DNA of 64,000 bases from DATDAH01 sp963823495 (lineage in GTDB: Bacteria > Actinomycetota > Acidimicrobiia > Acidimicrobiales > DATDAH01), in assembly GCA_963823495.1 (NCBI GenBank), contig CAWGLV010000001.1, forward strand, positions 124,001-188,000. The letters run 5' to 3'. Under the pieces are notes generated by a model that saw only the letters and a list, made by a program, of their open reading frames with translations, made no database searches and was not told the origin of the DNA. Shown here in pieces: positions 50,070-58,665 of this stretch. Within the stretch, counting starts at the first letter, position 1. The number at the start of each line of letters is the position of its first letter. A program made the position numbers and the translations under genes.

Positions 50070-51461
50070 ATGAGTGCGTCCTCGCCCGTGCCCGCCGCCC
50101 TCGTCGGTGACGGCGACCCGGTGCCCTGTGTGGACGGCCGCGAACGCCCGTACCTCAACCTGGACGCCGGGGCCTCCACCGCGGCGCTACCCGCCGTGGC
50201 CCGCCGCGTGAACGAGTTCCTGCCCACCTACTCCAGCGTGCACCGGGGCGCCGGCTACCGGTCCCGGGAGGCGACGACGGCCTACGAGGAGGCTCGCCGG
50301 GCGGCGCTGGTCTTCGCCGGACGGGACCCCGACGGCGACGACATCGCGATCCTCTGTCGGAACACCACCGAGGCGGTCAACCACCTCGCCTACCGGCTCC
50401 GCCTCGCCCCCGACGACGTCGTGGTCACCACGGTCGTCGAACACCACGCCAACCTCCTGCCCTGGGCCCGCGCGTGCCGGCGCCGCTTCGTGGAGTGCGG
50501 TGAGGACGGGACGTTCAGCGCCGCGGACGTGGCCGACCAACTCGACGCCGGGCCCCGACCGGCACTGCTCGCGGTCACGGCTGCCTCCAACGTCACCGGC
50601 TGGCGCCCCGACATCGACGAGATCATCGCCACCGCCCACGAACGGGGGGTCCCCGTCCTCGTGGACGCCGCCCAGCTCGCGCCCCATGGCCCCCTGCCGA
50701 CCACCGCGGACTTCCTGGCGTGGAGTGGGCACAAGATGTATGCCCCCTTCGGCACCGGCGTCCTGGTCGGGCCCCGCGCCGCCTTCAGCGAGGGCGATCC
50801 GTTCCTGGCCGGTGGTGGGGCGGTCGACCTGGTCGATCTCGACGAGGTCATCTGGACCGAACCACCGGAACGGGAGGAGGCGGGCTCGCCCAACGTGATC
50901 GGCGCCGTCGCCCTCCACGCGGCCATCGACGAGCTGGCCGCCATCGGCTGGTCGGCCGTGGCCGACCACGACGACACGATCGCGGCGCGGCTGCGTCCCG
51001 CCCTCGCCGCGGTGGAAGGCGTCCGCCTCCTCGGCCCTCCGCTGGACGTGCCCACCCTGCCCACGGCGGCCTTCACCGTCGAGGGTGTCCCCCACGCTCT
51101 GGTGGCGGCCCGGCTGAGCGCGGAGTTCGGCATCGGGGTCCGCCACGGCTGCTTCTGTGCGCACCCGTACCTCCTCCGTCTCCTCGGCCTGGACCGCGAC
51201 GAGGTCGCGGCGTACCGCAGTGCGGTCCTGCGGGGCGACCGCCGGGAGATCCCCGGGGCGGTCCGGGCCAGTGCCGGCCTGTCCACCTCCGACGCCGAGG
51301 TCGACCGCCTCGTGGCCGCGGTCGCCCACATCGCGGGCGGGGACGCGTCACCGGTGACCTATGACCAGGACCCCCACACCGGCGACTTCTGGCCCGAGGG
51401 CGACCACCCGGGCTGGGCGGCGGACGACCGCGGCTTCGGCGCCGCCTGCGCCCGGGGCTGA
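50070..51461 (+). CDS. Class V aminotransferase (cysteine desulfurase/selenocysteine lyase-like)
   Basis: The 463-aa PLP enzyme has the N-terminal signature YLNLDAGASTAALPAVARRV, VVEHHANLLPW and DAAQLAPHGPL. The PLP lysine is in AWSGHKMYAPFGTGVLVG. A Cys pair GCFCAHPYL lies in the position of the catalytic loop near the C-terminus, suggesting sulfur or selenium lyase activity, though loop length differs from SufS. It follows the ABC exporter by 4 nt. No Suf/Isc scaffold genes are nearby. Confidence 0.85.
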   Translation: MSASSPVPAALVGDGDPVPCVDGRERPYLNLDAGASTAALPAVARRVNEFLPTYSSVHRGAGYRSREATTAYEEARRAALVFAGRDPDGDDIAILCRNTTEAVNHLAYRLRLAPDDVVVTTVVEHHANLLPWARACRRRFVECGEDGTFSAADVADQLDAGPRPALLAVTAASNVTGWRPDIDEIIATAHERGVPVLVDAAQLAPHGPLPTTADFLAWSGHKMYAPFGTGVLVGPRAAFSEGDPFLAGGGAVDLVDLDEVIWTEPPEREEAGSPNVIGAVALHAAIDELAAIGWSAVADHDDTIAARLRPALAAVEGVRLLGPPLDVPTLPTAAFTVEGVPHALVAARLSAEFGIGVRHGCFCAHPYLLRLLGLDRDEVAAYRSAVLRGDRREIPGAVRASAGLSTSDAEVDRLVAAVAHIAGGDASPVTYDQDPHTGDFWPEGDHPGWAADDRGFGAACARG

Positions 51462-51469
51462 GCCCACGC

Positions 51470-51922
51470 TCAGACCTCCGGCAGGGCGATGCAGACCACG
51501 ATGCGGTCGCCGTCGAGCCAACTGCCCTCGTTCGGTAGGACCACCAGGTCCTCCTCGCCACCACAGTGGCCCGTCACCACGGCGTCGAAGGCGGCCCCGT
51601 CGGGGAAGGGACCCAGGGGCATCGGCACCACCCCCACGATGCGCGGGGCCGTGGACAGGCACGGGGTGTCACGACCCTGGGGGATCCGCCGTCCGTGGTC
51701 GACCACGACGTCGGTCTCCACGAAGCACTGGCCGGGCGCCATCGCCCGGACGTCGGTGCCGTCGGGCCCGCCGCCCAGGAAGGCCACCGCGGCGGCGGCC
51801 ACGGCGAGCAGGACCATCAGCGTGGCGCCGAAGAGGGCACCGCGTCCCACCCGGGTCCGGGGCGGATCCTCGGACACCTCGATGGCCGGGCGACCCGACA
51901 GGGTGGTGGGTAGGTCGGTCAC
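51470..51922 (-). CDS. Single-pass membrane protein of unknown function with conserved-looking Cys
   Basis: The 150-aa protein has a cytoplasmic N-terminus of about 28 residues and one TM (ALFGATLMVLLAVAAAAVAFLGG). Outside lies a domain with four Cys (GQCFVET, DTPCLST, TGHCGGE, VVCIALPEV), probably two disulfides. The pattern resembles septum-formation/DUF4190-associated extracellular domains of actinobacteria, but I cannot assign it. It lies 44 nt after the SDR gene on the same strand and may be the last gene of the oxidase operon. GTG start at 51922. Confidence 0.6.
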   Translation of the reverse strand: MTDLPTTLSGRPAIEVSEDPPRTRVGRGALFGATLMVLLAVAAAAVAFLGGGPDGTDVRAMAPGQCFVETDVVVDHGRRIPQGRDTPCLSTAPRIVGVVPMPLGPFPDGAAFDAVVTGHCGGEEDLVVLPNEGSWLDGDRIVVCIALPEV

Positions 51923-51966
51923 CGGTCTCCCGTCGGCCCGCCGCTACCGGTTCTTGAGCATCGGGC

Positions 51967-52752
51967 TCAGCCCTTCAGCTCACCGGCGTTCACCATGATC
52001 GACTGACCCGTCACCATCCGGGCCCGGTCCGAGCAGAGCCACACCACGGCCTCGGCCACGTCCTCGTCGGCGGGGATCTCCGGGATCGACATGTTGGCGG
52101 TGATCTCCGCGATGACCTCCTCGGGCGGCACGCCCCGCTCCCCCGCCTGCCACTCGACGTACATCTGCACAGGCGGGCCCCACATCCAGGTCGGGATGAC
52201 CGCATTCACCCGGATGCGGTCCGGGCCCAACTCGTCGGCCAGGTGGTACATGGCCGAGAGCAACGCTCCCTTGGAGGCGGCGTAGGCGATCTGGGGCATG
52301 GTCGACGGCGGAAGGACGGCGGACTGTGAGCCGACGAGGACGACGGCGCCGCCGCCCGCCGCCCGCAGGGCCGGGGCCGAGGCCCGGACCAGGTTCATCG
52401 AACCGACCACGTTGGTGTCGAAGCACCGACGCCAGTCCTCGTCGTTGGAGGCGGCCAGGTCACCGAGCGCGGTGTCGACCGCCGCCACCTGGGCCACGGC
52501 GTCGACTGCGCCGAAGCGCTCGAGGGCAGCGGCCACCAGGGCCTCACAGGCCGCGAGGTCGACGATGTCGGTCGGCACGGCCAGCACCCGTTCCCCGGAC
52601 GGATCGAGCTCCTCGGCGGTGGCGGCCAGCTTCTCGGCCGAGCGGGCGGCCACCACGACGTTGGCGCCGTCGCGCACGGCCAGGCGGGCCACCTCGCCCC
52701 CCAGCCCCGGGCCGACGCCGGCGACGACGACGGTCTTGGCGGCCAGGATCAC
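51967..52752 (-). CDS. Short-chain dehydrogenase/reductase
   Basis: The 261-aa protein has the cofactor motif VVVAGVGPGLGGEVAR, slightly different from the usual TGxxxGxG. It also has the catalytic Ser (VLVGSQSAVLP) and Tyr/Lys (IAYAASKGALL). The DIVDL and NVVGSMNLV segments fit the classical SDR family. Substrate unknown. The GTG overlaps the stop of ctaG by 4 nt (GTGA), placing it firmly in the cytochrome oxidase operon, an unusual partner. Confidence 0.88.
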   Translation of the reverse strand: MILAAKTVVVAGVGPGLGGEVARLAVRDGANVVVAARSAEKLAATAEELDPSGERVLAVPTDIVDLAACEALVAAALERFGAVDAVAQVAAVDTALGDLAASNDEDWRRCFDTNVVGSMNLVRASAPALRAAGGGAVVLVGSQSAVLPPSTMPQIAYAASKGALLSAMYHLADELGPDRIRVNAVIPTWMWGPPVQMYVEWQAGERGVPPEEVIAEITANMSIPEIPADEDVAEAVVWLCSDRARMVTGQSIMVNAGELKG

Positions 52753-53681
52753 GAGACGGGTTCGGCGGGGGCGGAGCCGGACGCGGCGAACGCGGCCTCG
52801 ACCTCGTCGTAGGTGAGCGAGCCGTCCGGCGCCACGGGGTCGTACCGCGGCGTTCGGGTCGCCGCCATGCGGGCGGGATCACCGCTCTGCTGGCCGTAGG
52901 CCCAGCGGAAGAAGATGGCGGCCATGACCGTCCACAGGTAGAAGCCGCCGACCAACTTCATGACCACCCCGGCGGCCTGCTGGTCCGAGGTCACCGAGAC
53001 CCCCCACAGGCGGAGCGGGGTGTCGTACACGTCATAGACCGAGCCGTCGGCGAAGATCAGCCAGGAGGCCGGCACCGTCGGCAGCAACGACATGACGAAC
53101 AGGTAGCCGACCGCCAGCGGGCTGGGCATGCGCCACTCGGCGAAGGGCCCGAACACCGGCATCCACATCAGCACCGCGCTGGCGACGACCAGGACGTGGA
53201 TCCCGTAGTGCATCGGGCCGTTGGTGACGACCTTGTTGACCAGCGCCGGCCAGTGGCTGAACACGACCACGGCGTTGAAGATGATGCCGGCCACCAGCGG
53301 CCGGGAGAACCAGCGGAGCCACCGGTAGGACGCCGAGCCCTCCGGCACCACCAGCCGGGCCAGCCAGGGAGGCGTGGCCAACAGGAAGCACATCGGCATC
53401 ACGTAGCTCAGCAGCAAGTGCTGGGTCATGTGCAGCGAGAAGAGGTACTCCTCACCGAGGTCGTGCAACGGCCAGTCCGAGGCCACCCAGAGCAGGAGGA
53501 TCCCCAGGACCAGGTTGACCCGCTGGAACCGGGTGAGCACCGGCTGCCCCTCGGGGACGACCTTGGGCCCGATGACCCGGGTCACGTAGAGGGACAGGCC
53601 CACGACCCCGAGGACCAGGAGCCAGACCTCGGGGTGCGGCTGCCAACGCCAGGCGTCGACGGCGGCCGCGACCGGCATCAC
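52749..53681 (-). CDS. ctaG: Cytochrome c oxidase assembly protein CtaG (Cox-type membrane protein)
   Basis: The 310-aa polytopic protein has the CtaG_Cox family blocks: WPLHDLGEEYLFSLHMTQHLLLSYVMPMCFLLATPPWL (in part, about residues 70-107), with His-x-x-x-His for copper. Further His lie in FSHWPALVNKVVTNGPMHYGIH. About seven TM segments. It is thought to help insert CuB into the oxidase. Start GTG at 53681 overlaps the subunit IV stop by 4 nt; an ATG 3 nt later is an alternative. Confidence 0.88.
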   Translation of the reverse strand: MMPVAAAVDAWRWQPHPEVWLLVLGVVGLSLYVTRVIGPKVVPEGQPVLTRFQRVNLVLGILLLWVASDWPLHDLGEEYLFSLHMTQHLLLSYVMPMCFLLATPPWLARLVVPEGSASYRWLRWFSRPLVAGIIFNAVVVFSHWPALVNKVVTNGPMHYGIHVLVVASAVLMWMPVFGPFAEWRMPSPLAVGYLFVMSLLPTVPASWLIFADGSVYDVYDTPLRLWGVSVTSDQQAAGVVMKLVGGFYLWTVMAAIFFRWAYGQQSGDPARMAATRTPRYDPVAPDGSLTYDEVEAAFAASGSAPAEPVS

Positions 53682-54014
53682 GCCTGCCAGAACTCGAAGG
53701 TCGCCAGCGTCACGATGTAGACCACGACCGCCAGGGCCAGACCGGCCACGAAGACCCAGGTCAGCAGCCGGTTGTCGAAGCGCAGGTGCATGAAGTAGCC
53801 CACGACCAGCGCGAACTTGACGACCATCATCGTCATCAGGGCCGGGATCAGGAAGTCGCCGATGTCGACCACGTAGGTCGCCACTTCGGCCGCGGTGATC
53901 AGCCCGAGGACGATGGCGATCTTGACATAGACCCAGTCCGACGCGTGGTGCTCACCGGTCTCGTCGGGCTCGGTGAGGAACTGCTCGGTCGGCAGCGGTC
54001 TCGGTGATGCTCAT
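53678..54014 (-). CDS. Cytochrome c oxidase subunit IV-like protein, apparent 1-nt frameshift near the N-terminus
   Basis: From GTG 53884 the frame encodes 68 aa with two TM helices (KFALVVGYFMHLRFDNRLLTW, then VFVAGLALAVVVYIVTL). The same frame continues upstream with a third, essential helix (SDWVYVKIAIVLGLITAAEV) and TEQFLTEPDETGEHH, but it lacks an ATG/GTG and meets TGA at 54013-54011. A well-placed ATG at 54014, with GAGG overlapping the ctaE stop, begins MSITETAADR in the neighbouring frame. One extra base near 53990 would explain this. A CTG at 53995 is another possible start. Small caa3 subunit IV. Confidence 0.7.
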
Positions 54015-54021
54015 CGGGGCC

Positions 54022-54657
54022 TCAGACGGTCAGGTAGACGACGGTGAAGATGATGATCCAGACGATGTCGACGAAGTGCCAGTAGAGGCCGACGATCTCG
54101 ACGGTCTCGGCCTTTTCCTGGCCCAACTGGCCCCGCAGGGAGAGCCCGAACAACGACAGCAGCATGAGGATGCCCAGGGTCACGTGCACGCCGTGGAAAC
54201 CGGTCAGCGTGTAGAAGGACGACCCGAAGATGTTGGTCGTGTAACCGAGGCCCTCCCGGTAGAAGGCGGTGAACTCATAGACCTGGCCACCGATGAAGAT
54301 CGTCCCCAGCAGGGCCGTGGTCATCAGCCACAGCCGGGCCCGGGCGTGGTCGGCCCGGGTGATCGCCGACACCGCCAGGACCATCGTCAACGAGCTCATG
54401 AGGAGCACGAAGGACGACACCGAGGTGAACGGGATGTCGAAGAGCTCCTCGGGCGTGGGACCGCTCACCGACTTGTTGTGGAGCAGCAGGTAGGTCGAGA
54501 TGAGCGCGCCGAACAGCAGGCACTCCGAGGACAGGAAGACCCACATGCCCAGCTTCTCGTTGGAGAGCCCGGTGCTGGTGGAGAAGGTCTCGTGACCCGT
54601 GGACGGGTCGAGGGTGACGGTCTCGGTGGCTCCCTCGTGGACGACGGTCTCGCTCAT
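54022..54657 (-). CDS. ctaE: Cytochrome c oxidase subunit III
   Basis: The 211-aa protein has the five-TM subunit III of caa3 oxidases: KLGMWVFLSSECLLFGALISTYL (with the conserved Glu), SSFVLLMSSLTMVLAVSAI, TGFHGVHVTLGILMLL and VGLYWHFVDIVWIIIFTVVYL at the end. Both signature blocks HGVHV and YWHFVD are intact, in contrast to the second copy upstream. Its ATG shares one base with the true end of ctaD (TGATG), which helps locate the ctaD frameshift. Confidence 0.93.
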   Translation of the reverse strand: MSETVVHEGATETVTLDPSTGHETFSTSTGLSNEKLGMWVFLSSECLLFGALISTYLLLHNKSVSGPTPEELFDIPFTSVSSFVLLMSSLTMVLAVSAITRADHARARLWLMTTALLGTIFIGGQVYEFTAFYREGLGYTTNIFGSSFYTLTGFHGVHVTLGILMLLSLFGLSLRGQLGQEKAETVEIVGLYWHFVDIVWIIIFTVVYLTV

Positions 54658-54882
54658 CAGCTCGTCTCCCCGGCGCCGACCGCGGCACCCTCGGTCTCGG
54701 CCTCGCCGGTCCCGAGCTCGGCCGCGGGGCCGTCGCCGGCCGCCGGCGGGTCCGCCCCGTCATGGTGGTGGGGCGGGTTCTCGTCGTCGTCGGCGGGCTC
54801 CAGCGCCCAGCCGTAGATCCCGCCGAGCACCAGCAGGGCGCCGGGAACGGCCCAGGCCAGGTTGAAGATGAGCCCGTAGCCC
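54657..54882 (-). pseudogene. Displaced C-terminal end of ctaD (apparent frameshift)
   Basis: In the +1 frame this stretch encodes GYGLIFNLAWAVPGALLVLGG, then IYGWALEPADDDENPPHHHDG and an acidic tail. It is the expected last TM helix and C-terminus of subunit I. The stop at 54659-54657 forms TGATG with ctaE. The frame change is at the CCC/GGG run 54880-54882; deletion of one G restores GLPLVGYGLIF. The in-frame continuation instead gives an Arg/Pro-rich nonsense tail ending at 54760. Confidence 0.75.
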
Positions 54883-56691
54883 GACCAGGGGCAGCCCGAC
54901 CGACACCACCAGGGGCCAGTAGGAGGGCGACGGCAGGTGGACGCCGGTGGCGCTGCCGTCCTGGGCGACGTCCTCGGTCGCGGCGATGCGCACCGTCCGG
55001 CCGTCCTCGTCGGTGCCGTACTTGCGGTGCCAGAACTCGTCGAGCCGGGTCACCGTGGGGATCTCGTCGAAGTTGTGCTCGGGCGTCGGGGAGGGGACCA
55101 TCCACTCCAGGCTGCGGGCGTCCCAGGGGTCCGGGCCGGGGGCCGGCAGGTCCGGGGCCACGCGGCGGCTGTGGATGACGTTGGCCATGAACACCAGCAC
55201 CGAGACGGCGATGGTGAAGGCCCCGATGGTCGAGACCAGGTTCCAGGCGTCGAAGCCCAGACCCTCCTCGTAGGTGTAGATCCGCCGGGACATGCCCTGG
55301 AGACCGAGGATGTGCATCGGCCCGAAGGTCAGGTTGAAGCCGATCAGCATGAGCCAGAAGTGGGCCTTGCCCAGCTTCTCGTTGAGGAAGTGGCCGAAGA
55401 CCTTCGGCCACCAGAAGTAGAAGCCGGAGAAGAGGCCCATCATCGCCCCGCCGAAGAGCACGTAGTGGAAGTGGGCCACGATGTAGTAGGTGTCGGTCTG
55501 CTGGGTGTCGGCGGGGGCGATGGCGTGGGTGACCCCGGACAGACCGCCGATGGTGAACATGCCCACCAGCCCGACGGCGAAGAGCATGGCGGAGGTGAAC
55601 TCGAGCTTGCCCCCCCACATGGTGGCCATCCAGTTGAGGATCTTCACCCCGGTGGGCACGGCGATGAACATGGTGGACAACGCGAACGCCGCCACCGAGA
55701 TCGGTCCCAGCCCGGAGGCGAACATGTGGTGGGCCCACACGCCCCAGCCCATGAAGCCGATGGCGATGCCCGAGGCGACCATGAACGGGTAGCCGAAGAT
55801 GGGCTTGCGGCTGAAGACCGGGATGACCTCGGACACGATGCCGAAGGCGGGCAGGATCAGGATGTAGACCTCGGGGTGGCCGAAGATCCAGAACAGGTGC
55901 TGCCACAACAGCGGATCGGCGCCCTGGGAGACGTTGAAGAAGTTGGCGTCATAGAGCCGGTCCAGGCTCAGCAGCACCAGCGCCACGGTGATCACCGGGA
56001 GGGCCAGGACCAGCAGCACCTGGACCACGAAGATCATCCAGGTGAAGACCGGCATCTTCATCAGGTCCATGCCCGGGGCCCGCATGTTGAGCACGGTCAC
56101 GGTCAGGTTGACGGCACTGACCAGCGAGGCGATGCCCGCGATGAGCAGGCCGATGGTGAAGAAGTCGAGGCCGTGGGAGGGCGAGAAGACCACCCCGGTG
56201 TTGGGGGCGTAGGCAAACCAGCCCCCGTCGGCACCCCCACCGAGGAACCAGCTCGTGTTGAGGAAGATCCCGGCGGCCAGGAAGCACCAGAGGCTGAAGG
56301 CGTTCATGCGGGGGAAGGCGACGTCCCGGGCCCCGATCTGCAGGGGCAGCAGGTAGTTGGCGAACGCCGCGGCCATCGGCATGACGACCAGGAAGACCAT
56401 GGTGACACCGTGCATGGTGAAGACCTGGTTGTAGGTCTCCGCCGAGAGCAGGTCACTGCCCGGTCGGGCCAGCTGGGTGCGGATGAGGAGGGCCTCGACG
56501 CCACCGACCAGGAAGAAGAAGAAGGCGGTGACGCCGTACATGATGCCGATCTTCTTGTGATCGACGGTGGTGACCCAACTGCGCCAGCCGGTGGTCGTCG
56601 CCGGGCGGCGGAACACGCCGAGCGGCTGGAAGTCATCATCGGCGCCGGCCCCCGGGGGCAGGGCGAGTGGGCGTTCTTCGGTGAGTGCCAC
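54760..56691 (-). CDS. ctaD: Cytochrome c oxidase subunit I (catalytic, intact ligands; frameshift at 3' end)
   Basis: Catalytic heme a/heme a3-CuB subunit of the caa3 oxidase. Ligands are all present, numbered from the GTG at 56691: heme a His94 (VFTMHGVTM), CuB His272 with Glu274 and Tyr276 (FGHPEVYIL), His321-His322 (VWAHHMFAS), K-channel Lys350, heme a3 His407 and heme a His409 (VAHFHYVL). Twelve-helix core is complete. GTG start with AGAGG upstream and ctaC ending 10 nt before. From 54882 down, the frame reads a nonsense tail; the real C-terminus is in another frame. Repaired length would be 677 aa. Confidence 0.93.
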   Translation of the reverse strand: MALTEERPLALPPGAGADDDFQPLGVFRRPATTTGWRSWVTTVDHKKIGIMYGVTAFFFFLVGGVEALLIRTQLARPGSDLLSAETYNQVFTMHGVTMVFLVVMPMAAAFANYLLPLQIGARDVAFPRMNAFSLWCFLAAGIFLNTSWFLGGGADGGWFAYAPNTGVVFSPSHGLDFFTIGLLIAGIASLVSAVNLTVTVLNMRAPGMDLMKMPVFTWMIFVVQVLLVLALPVITVALVLLSLDRLYDANFFNVSQGADPLLWQHLFWIFGHPEVYILILPAFGIVSEVIPVFSRKPIFGYPFMVASGIAIGFMGWGVWAHHMFASGLGPISVAAFALSTMFIAVPTGVKILNWMATMWGGKLEFTSAMLFAVGLVGMFTIGGLSGVTHAIAPADTQQTDTYYIVAHFHYVLFGGAMMGLFSGFYFWWPKVFGHFLNEKLGKAHFWLMLIGFNLTFGPMHILGLQGMSRRIYTYEEGLGFDAWNLVSTIGAFTIAVSVLVFMANVIHSRRVAPDLPAPGPDPWDARSLEWMVPSPTPEHNFDEIPTVTRLDEFWHRKYGTDEDGRTVRIAATEDVAQDGSATGVHLPSPSYWPLVVSVGLPLVGLRAHLQPGLGRSRRPAGARRDLRLGAGARRRRREPAPPP

Positions 56692-56701
56692 GGGTTTGCC
56701 T

Positions 56702-57886
56702 CTAGTCCAGGGTCTGTAGGTAGGCCACGAGCTGGTCGATCTGCTCCTCGCTGAGGCCGAGGTTCGGCATGCCGCGTGGGGGGGCGCCGTCGAGCTCGAC
56801 CGGGTCGGCGTACATCGGCTTCTCGTTCGGCGGGTTGCGGAGCCAGGCCTCGAGCTGCACCCGGTTGAAGGTGCCGTCCGCGGCCAGGTGGTCATAGAAG
56901 GTGTTCAGGTCGTCGTCGTCGGCCTGGGCGTAGAGCCGGAAGAGCGAGCCGGCGAAGGTCGAGCGGGTCATGAGATGGGTCAGGTCGGGAGCCGTGCCCG
57001 CGACGGTGGCCGCTCCGGTGTAGTCGTCGTTGAGGCCCCGCACCTGGTGACAGGAGGTGCAGGTCGAGGAGAAGAGCTCTTCACCGGCCACGGCGTCGCC
57101 GGTCGCGGCCTCGGCCGGCTCGACCTGGTTGGCCAGCCAGGTGTCGTACTCCTCCCGGGGCAGGGCGATGACCCGCATGCGCATGTTGGCGTGGGAGAGC
57201 CCGCAGTACTCGGTGCACTGGCCCCAGTAGGTCCCGGGCTCGTCGGCTTCGAGGCTCCAGGTGTGGTGGCGACCGGGCACCGCGTCCTTCTTGCCGTTGA
57301 GCGCCGGGATCCAGAAGCTGTGGATCACGTCCTGGGAGGTGATGTCCAGCTCCACGGGCTGACCGGCGGGGATGACCATCTCGTTGGGCGTGCGGAAGTC
57401 GATCTCCCCGTCACCGTCGACGTCGTACTGGAAGTCCCACCACCACTGCTGGCCGACGACATCGATCTGGAGGGCGTTCTCCGCCTCCTCGTTCAGGTCG
57501 AAGAGGGTGGCCAGTGTGCCGACGGCGACGAAGGCCAGGATCACCGCGGGCAGGATGGTCCAACCCAGCTCCAGCACCAGGTTGCCGTGGGTCTGGGCCG
57601 GCAGTTCACCGTCATCGTCCTTGCGGCGTCGGAACCGGATGACGAGGAAGACGATCCCCAGCTCGACGAAGAGGAAGACCACGCCGGCGATGATCATCAC
57701 CGGGTTGAGGAGGTTGTCGATGGAACGAGCGGCGGGCCCCTGCGGCTCGAGCGTGTCCAGCGGAGCGTCGGAGGCGCACCCGGCGGCGGCGACCAGGACC
57801 AGCAGGCCGAGGGCCAGGGTGCGCAGGCGGGGGGACCTCACGAGCCGAGTGTGACCCACCTGTTCAGGGGTGTCCAAGTCCGCCAC
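56702..57886 (-). CDS. ctaC: Cytochrome c oxidase subunit II with fused cytochrome c (caa3 type)
   Basis: The 394-aa protein has a lipoprotein signal (LLVLVAAAGC, Cys37), two TM helices, and the aromatic QWWWDFQY. CuA ligands are His189, Cys224, Glu226, Cys228, His232 and Met235 (CTEYCGLSHANM). A C-terminal class I cytochrome c domain follows, with CTSCH at 276-280 and Met373 in RGMPNLGL. It accepts electrons outside the membrane and passes them to heme a. GTG start 2 nt after the upstream membrane protein stop. Confidence 0.95.
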   Translation of the reverse strand: MADLDTPEQVGHTRLVRSPRLRTLALGLLVLVAAAGCASDAPLDTLEPQGPAARSIDNLLNPVMIIAGVVFLFVELGIVFLVIRFRRRKDDDGELPAQTHGNLVLELGWTILPAVILAFVAVGTLATLFDLNEEAENALQIDVVGQQWWWDFQYDVDGDGEIDFRTPNEMVIPAGQPVELDITSQDVIHSFWIPALNGKKDAVPGRHHTWSLEADEPGTYWGQCTEYCGLSHANMRMRVIALPREEYDTWLANQVEPAEAATGDAVAGEELFSSTCTSCHQVRGLNDDYTGAATVAGTAPDLTHLMTRSTFAGSLFRLYAQADDDDLNTFYDHLAADGTFNRVQLEAWLRNPPNEKPMYADPVELDGAPPRGMPNLGLSEEQIDQLVAYLQTLD

Positions 57887-57888
57887 GC

Positions 57889-58659
57889 TCAGCCTCCGCT
57901 CTCGTGGGCCGGCTCCTCGTGGTGGAACTCACGCTCGCCGGCGACCACGCCGGCGATGCCGCCGGCGAACACCGCGAGGGCCAGGACCAGGAGCAGCAGC
58001 GTGGCCAGGCGCTTGGTCTGCTGGGGCCGGGTGAGCACCACGACCGCGCCGAGGACGACCAGGACGGCCACCACCGACCCGAGGACCCACGCCCCCGTGG
58101 AGGAGACGGCGAGGAACACCCGGGACAGGCCGAGCACGACGAAGGCGATCACGATCACTGCGGCGACCGGCACCTCGAAGGGAGCCATCAGACGGTTGCG
58201 GATGGCCAGGTTCACCGCCGGGTCCCCGGTGGCCCGGTCCGCCCAGGCCTTGACCGCCCACTCGACGGTGCTGACCGCCAGGATGACGAGCCCGAAGACG
58301 AAGTAACCGGTGCCCACGACCAGACCGAGCGCGGTGATGACCATGCCCACCGCGGCCACCAACGGCCAGGGACTGGCCGAGCTCGGGGCCGGGACCTCGG
58401 GCAGGGCGTCGACCCCGGCCAGAGCGGCGGTGGCGTCGGGATCGGCGTCCCGCAGGGCCACCGAGACCAAGCCCAGTCCCAGCGTGGTCACACCGAAGGC
58501 GGCGAACAGGCTGTAGCCGAAGTGCTCGCCGACCCCCCCCTTGTAGCCGAGGGAGAGGACCCCGAGGAGGCCACCGCCACTGGCCAGGCCGAAGGCGAGG
58601 GCGCCGATCAGGCCGATGGTGGCCAGAGCGAAGAAGAGGCGAGAGCCGGTACCAACCAT
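57889..58659 (-). CDS. Polytopic membrane protein of the oxidase operon, unknown function
   Basis: The 256-aa protein has about seven TM helices. The first is LFFALATIGLIGALAFGLA; helices from about residue 170 include VPVAAVIVIAFVVLGLSRVFL and VLGSVVAVLVVLGAVVVL. The tail EREFHHEEPAHESGG is His/Glu-rich and could bind copper. It lies between the subunit III-like gene (6 nt) and ctaC (2 nt), so it is translated with the oxidase. I recognise no family; it might be an accessory subunit or a metal chaperone. Confidence 0.7.
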   Translation of the reverse strand: MVGTGSRLFFALATIGLIGALAFGLASGGGLLGVLSLGYKGGVGEHFGYSLFAAFGVTTLGLGLVSVALRDADPDATAALAGVDALPEVPAPSSASPWPLVAAVGMVITALGLVVGTGYFVFGLVILAVSTVEWAVKAWADRATGDPAVNLAIRNRLMAPFEVPVAAVIVIAFVVLGLSRVFLAVSSTGAWVLGSVVAVLVVLGAVVVLTRPQQTKRLATLLLLVLALAVFAGGIAGVVAGEREFHHEEPAHESGG

Positions 58660-58665
58660 GAGCTC

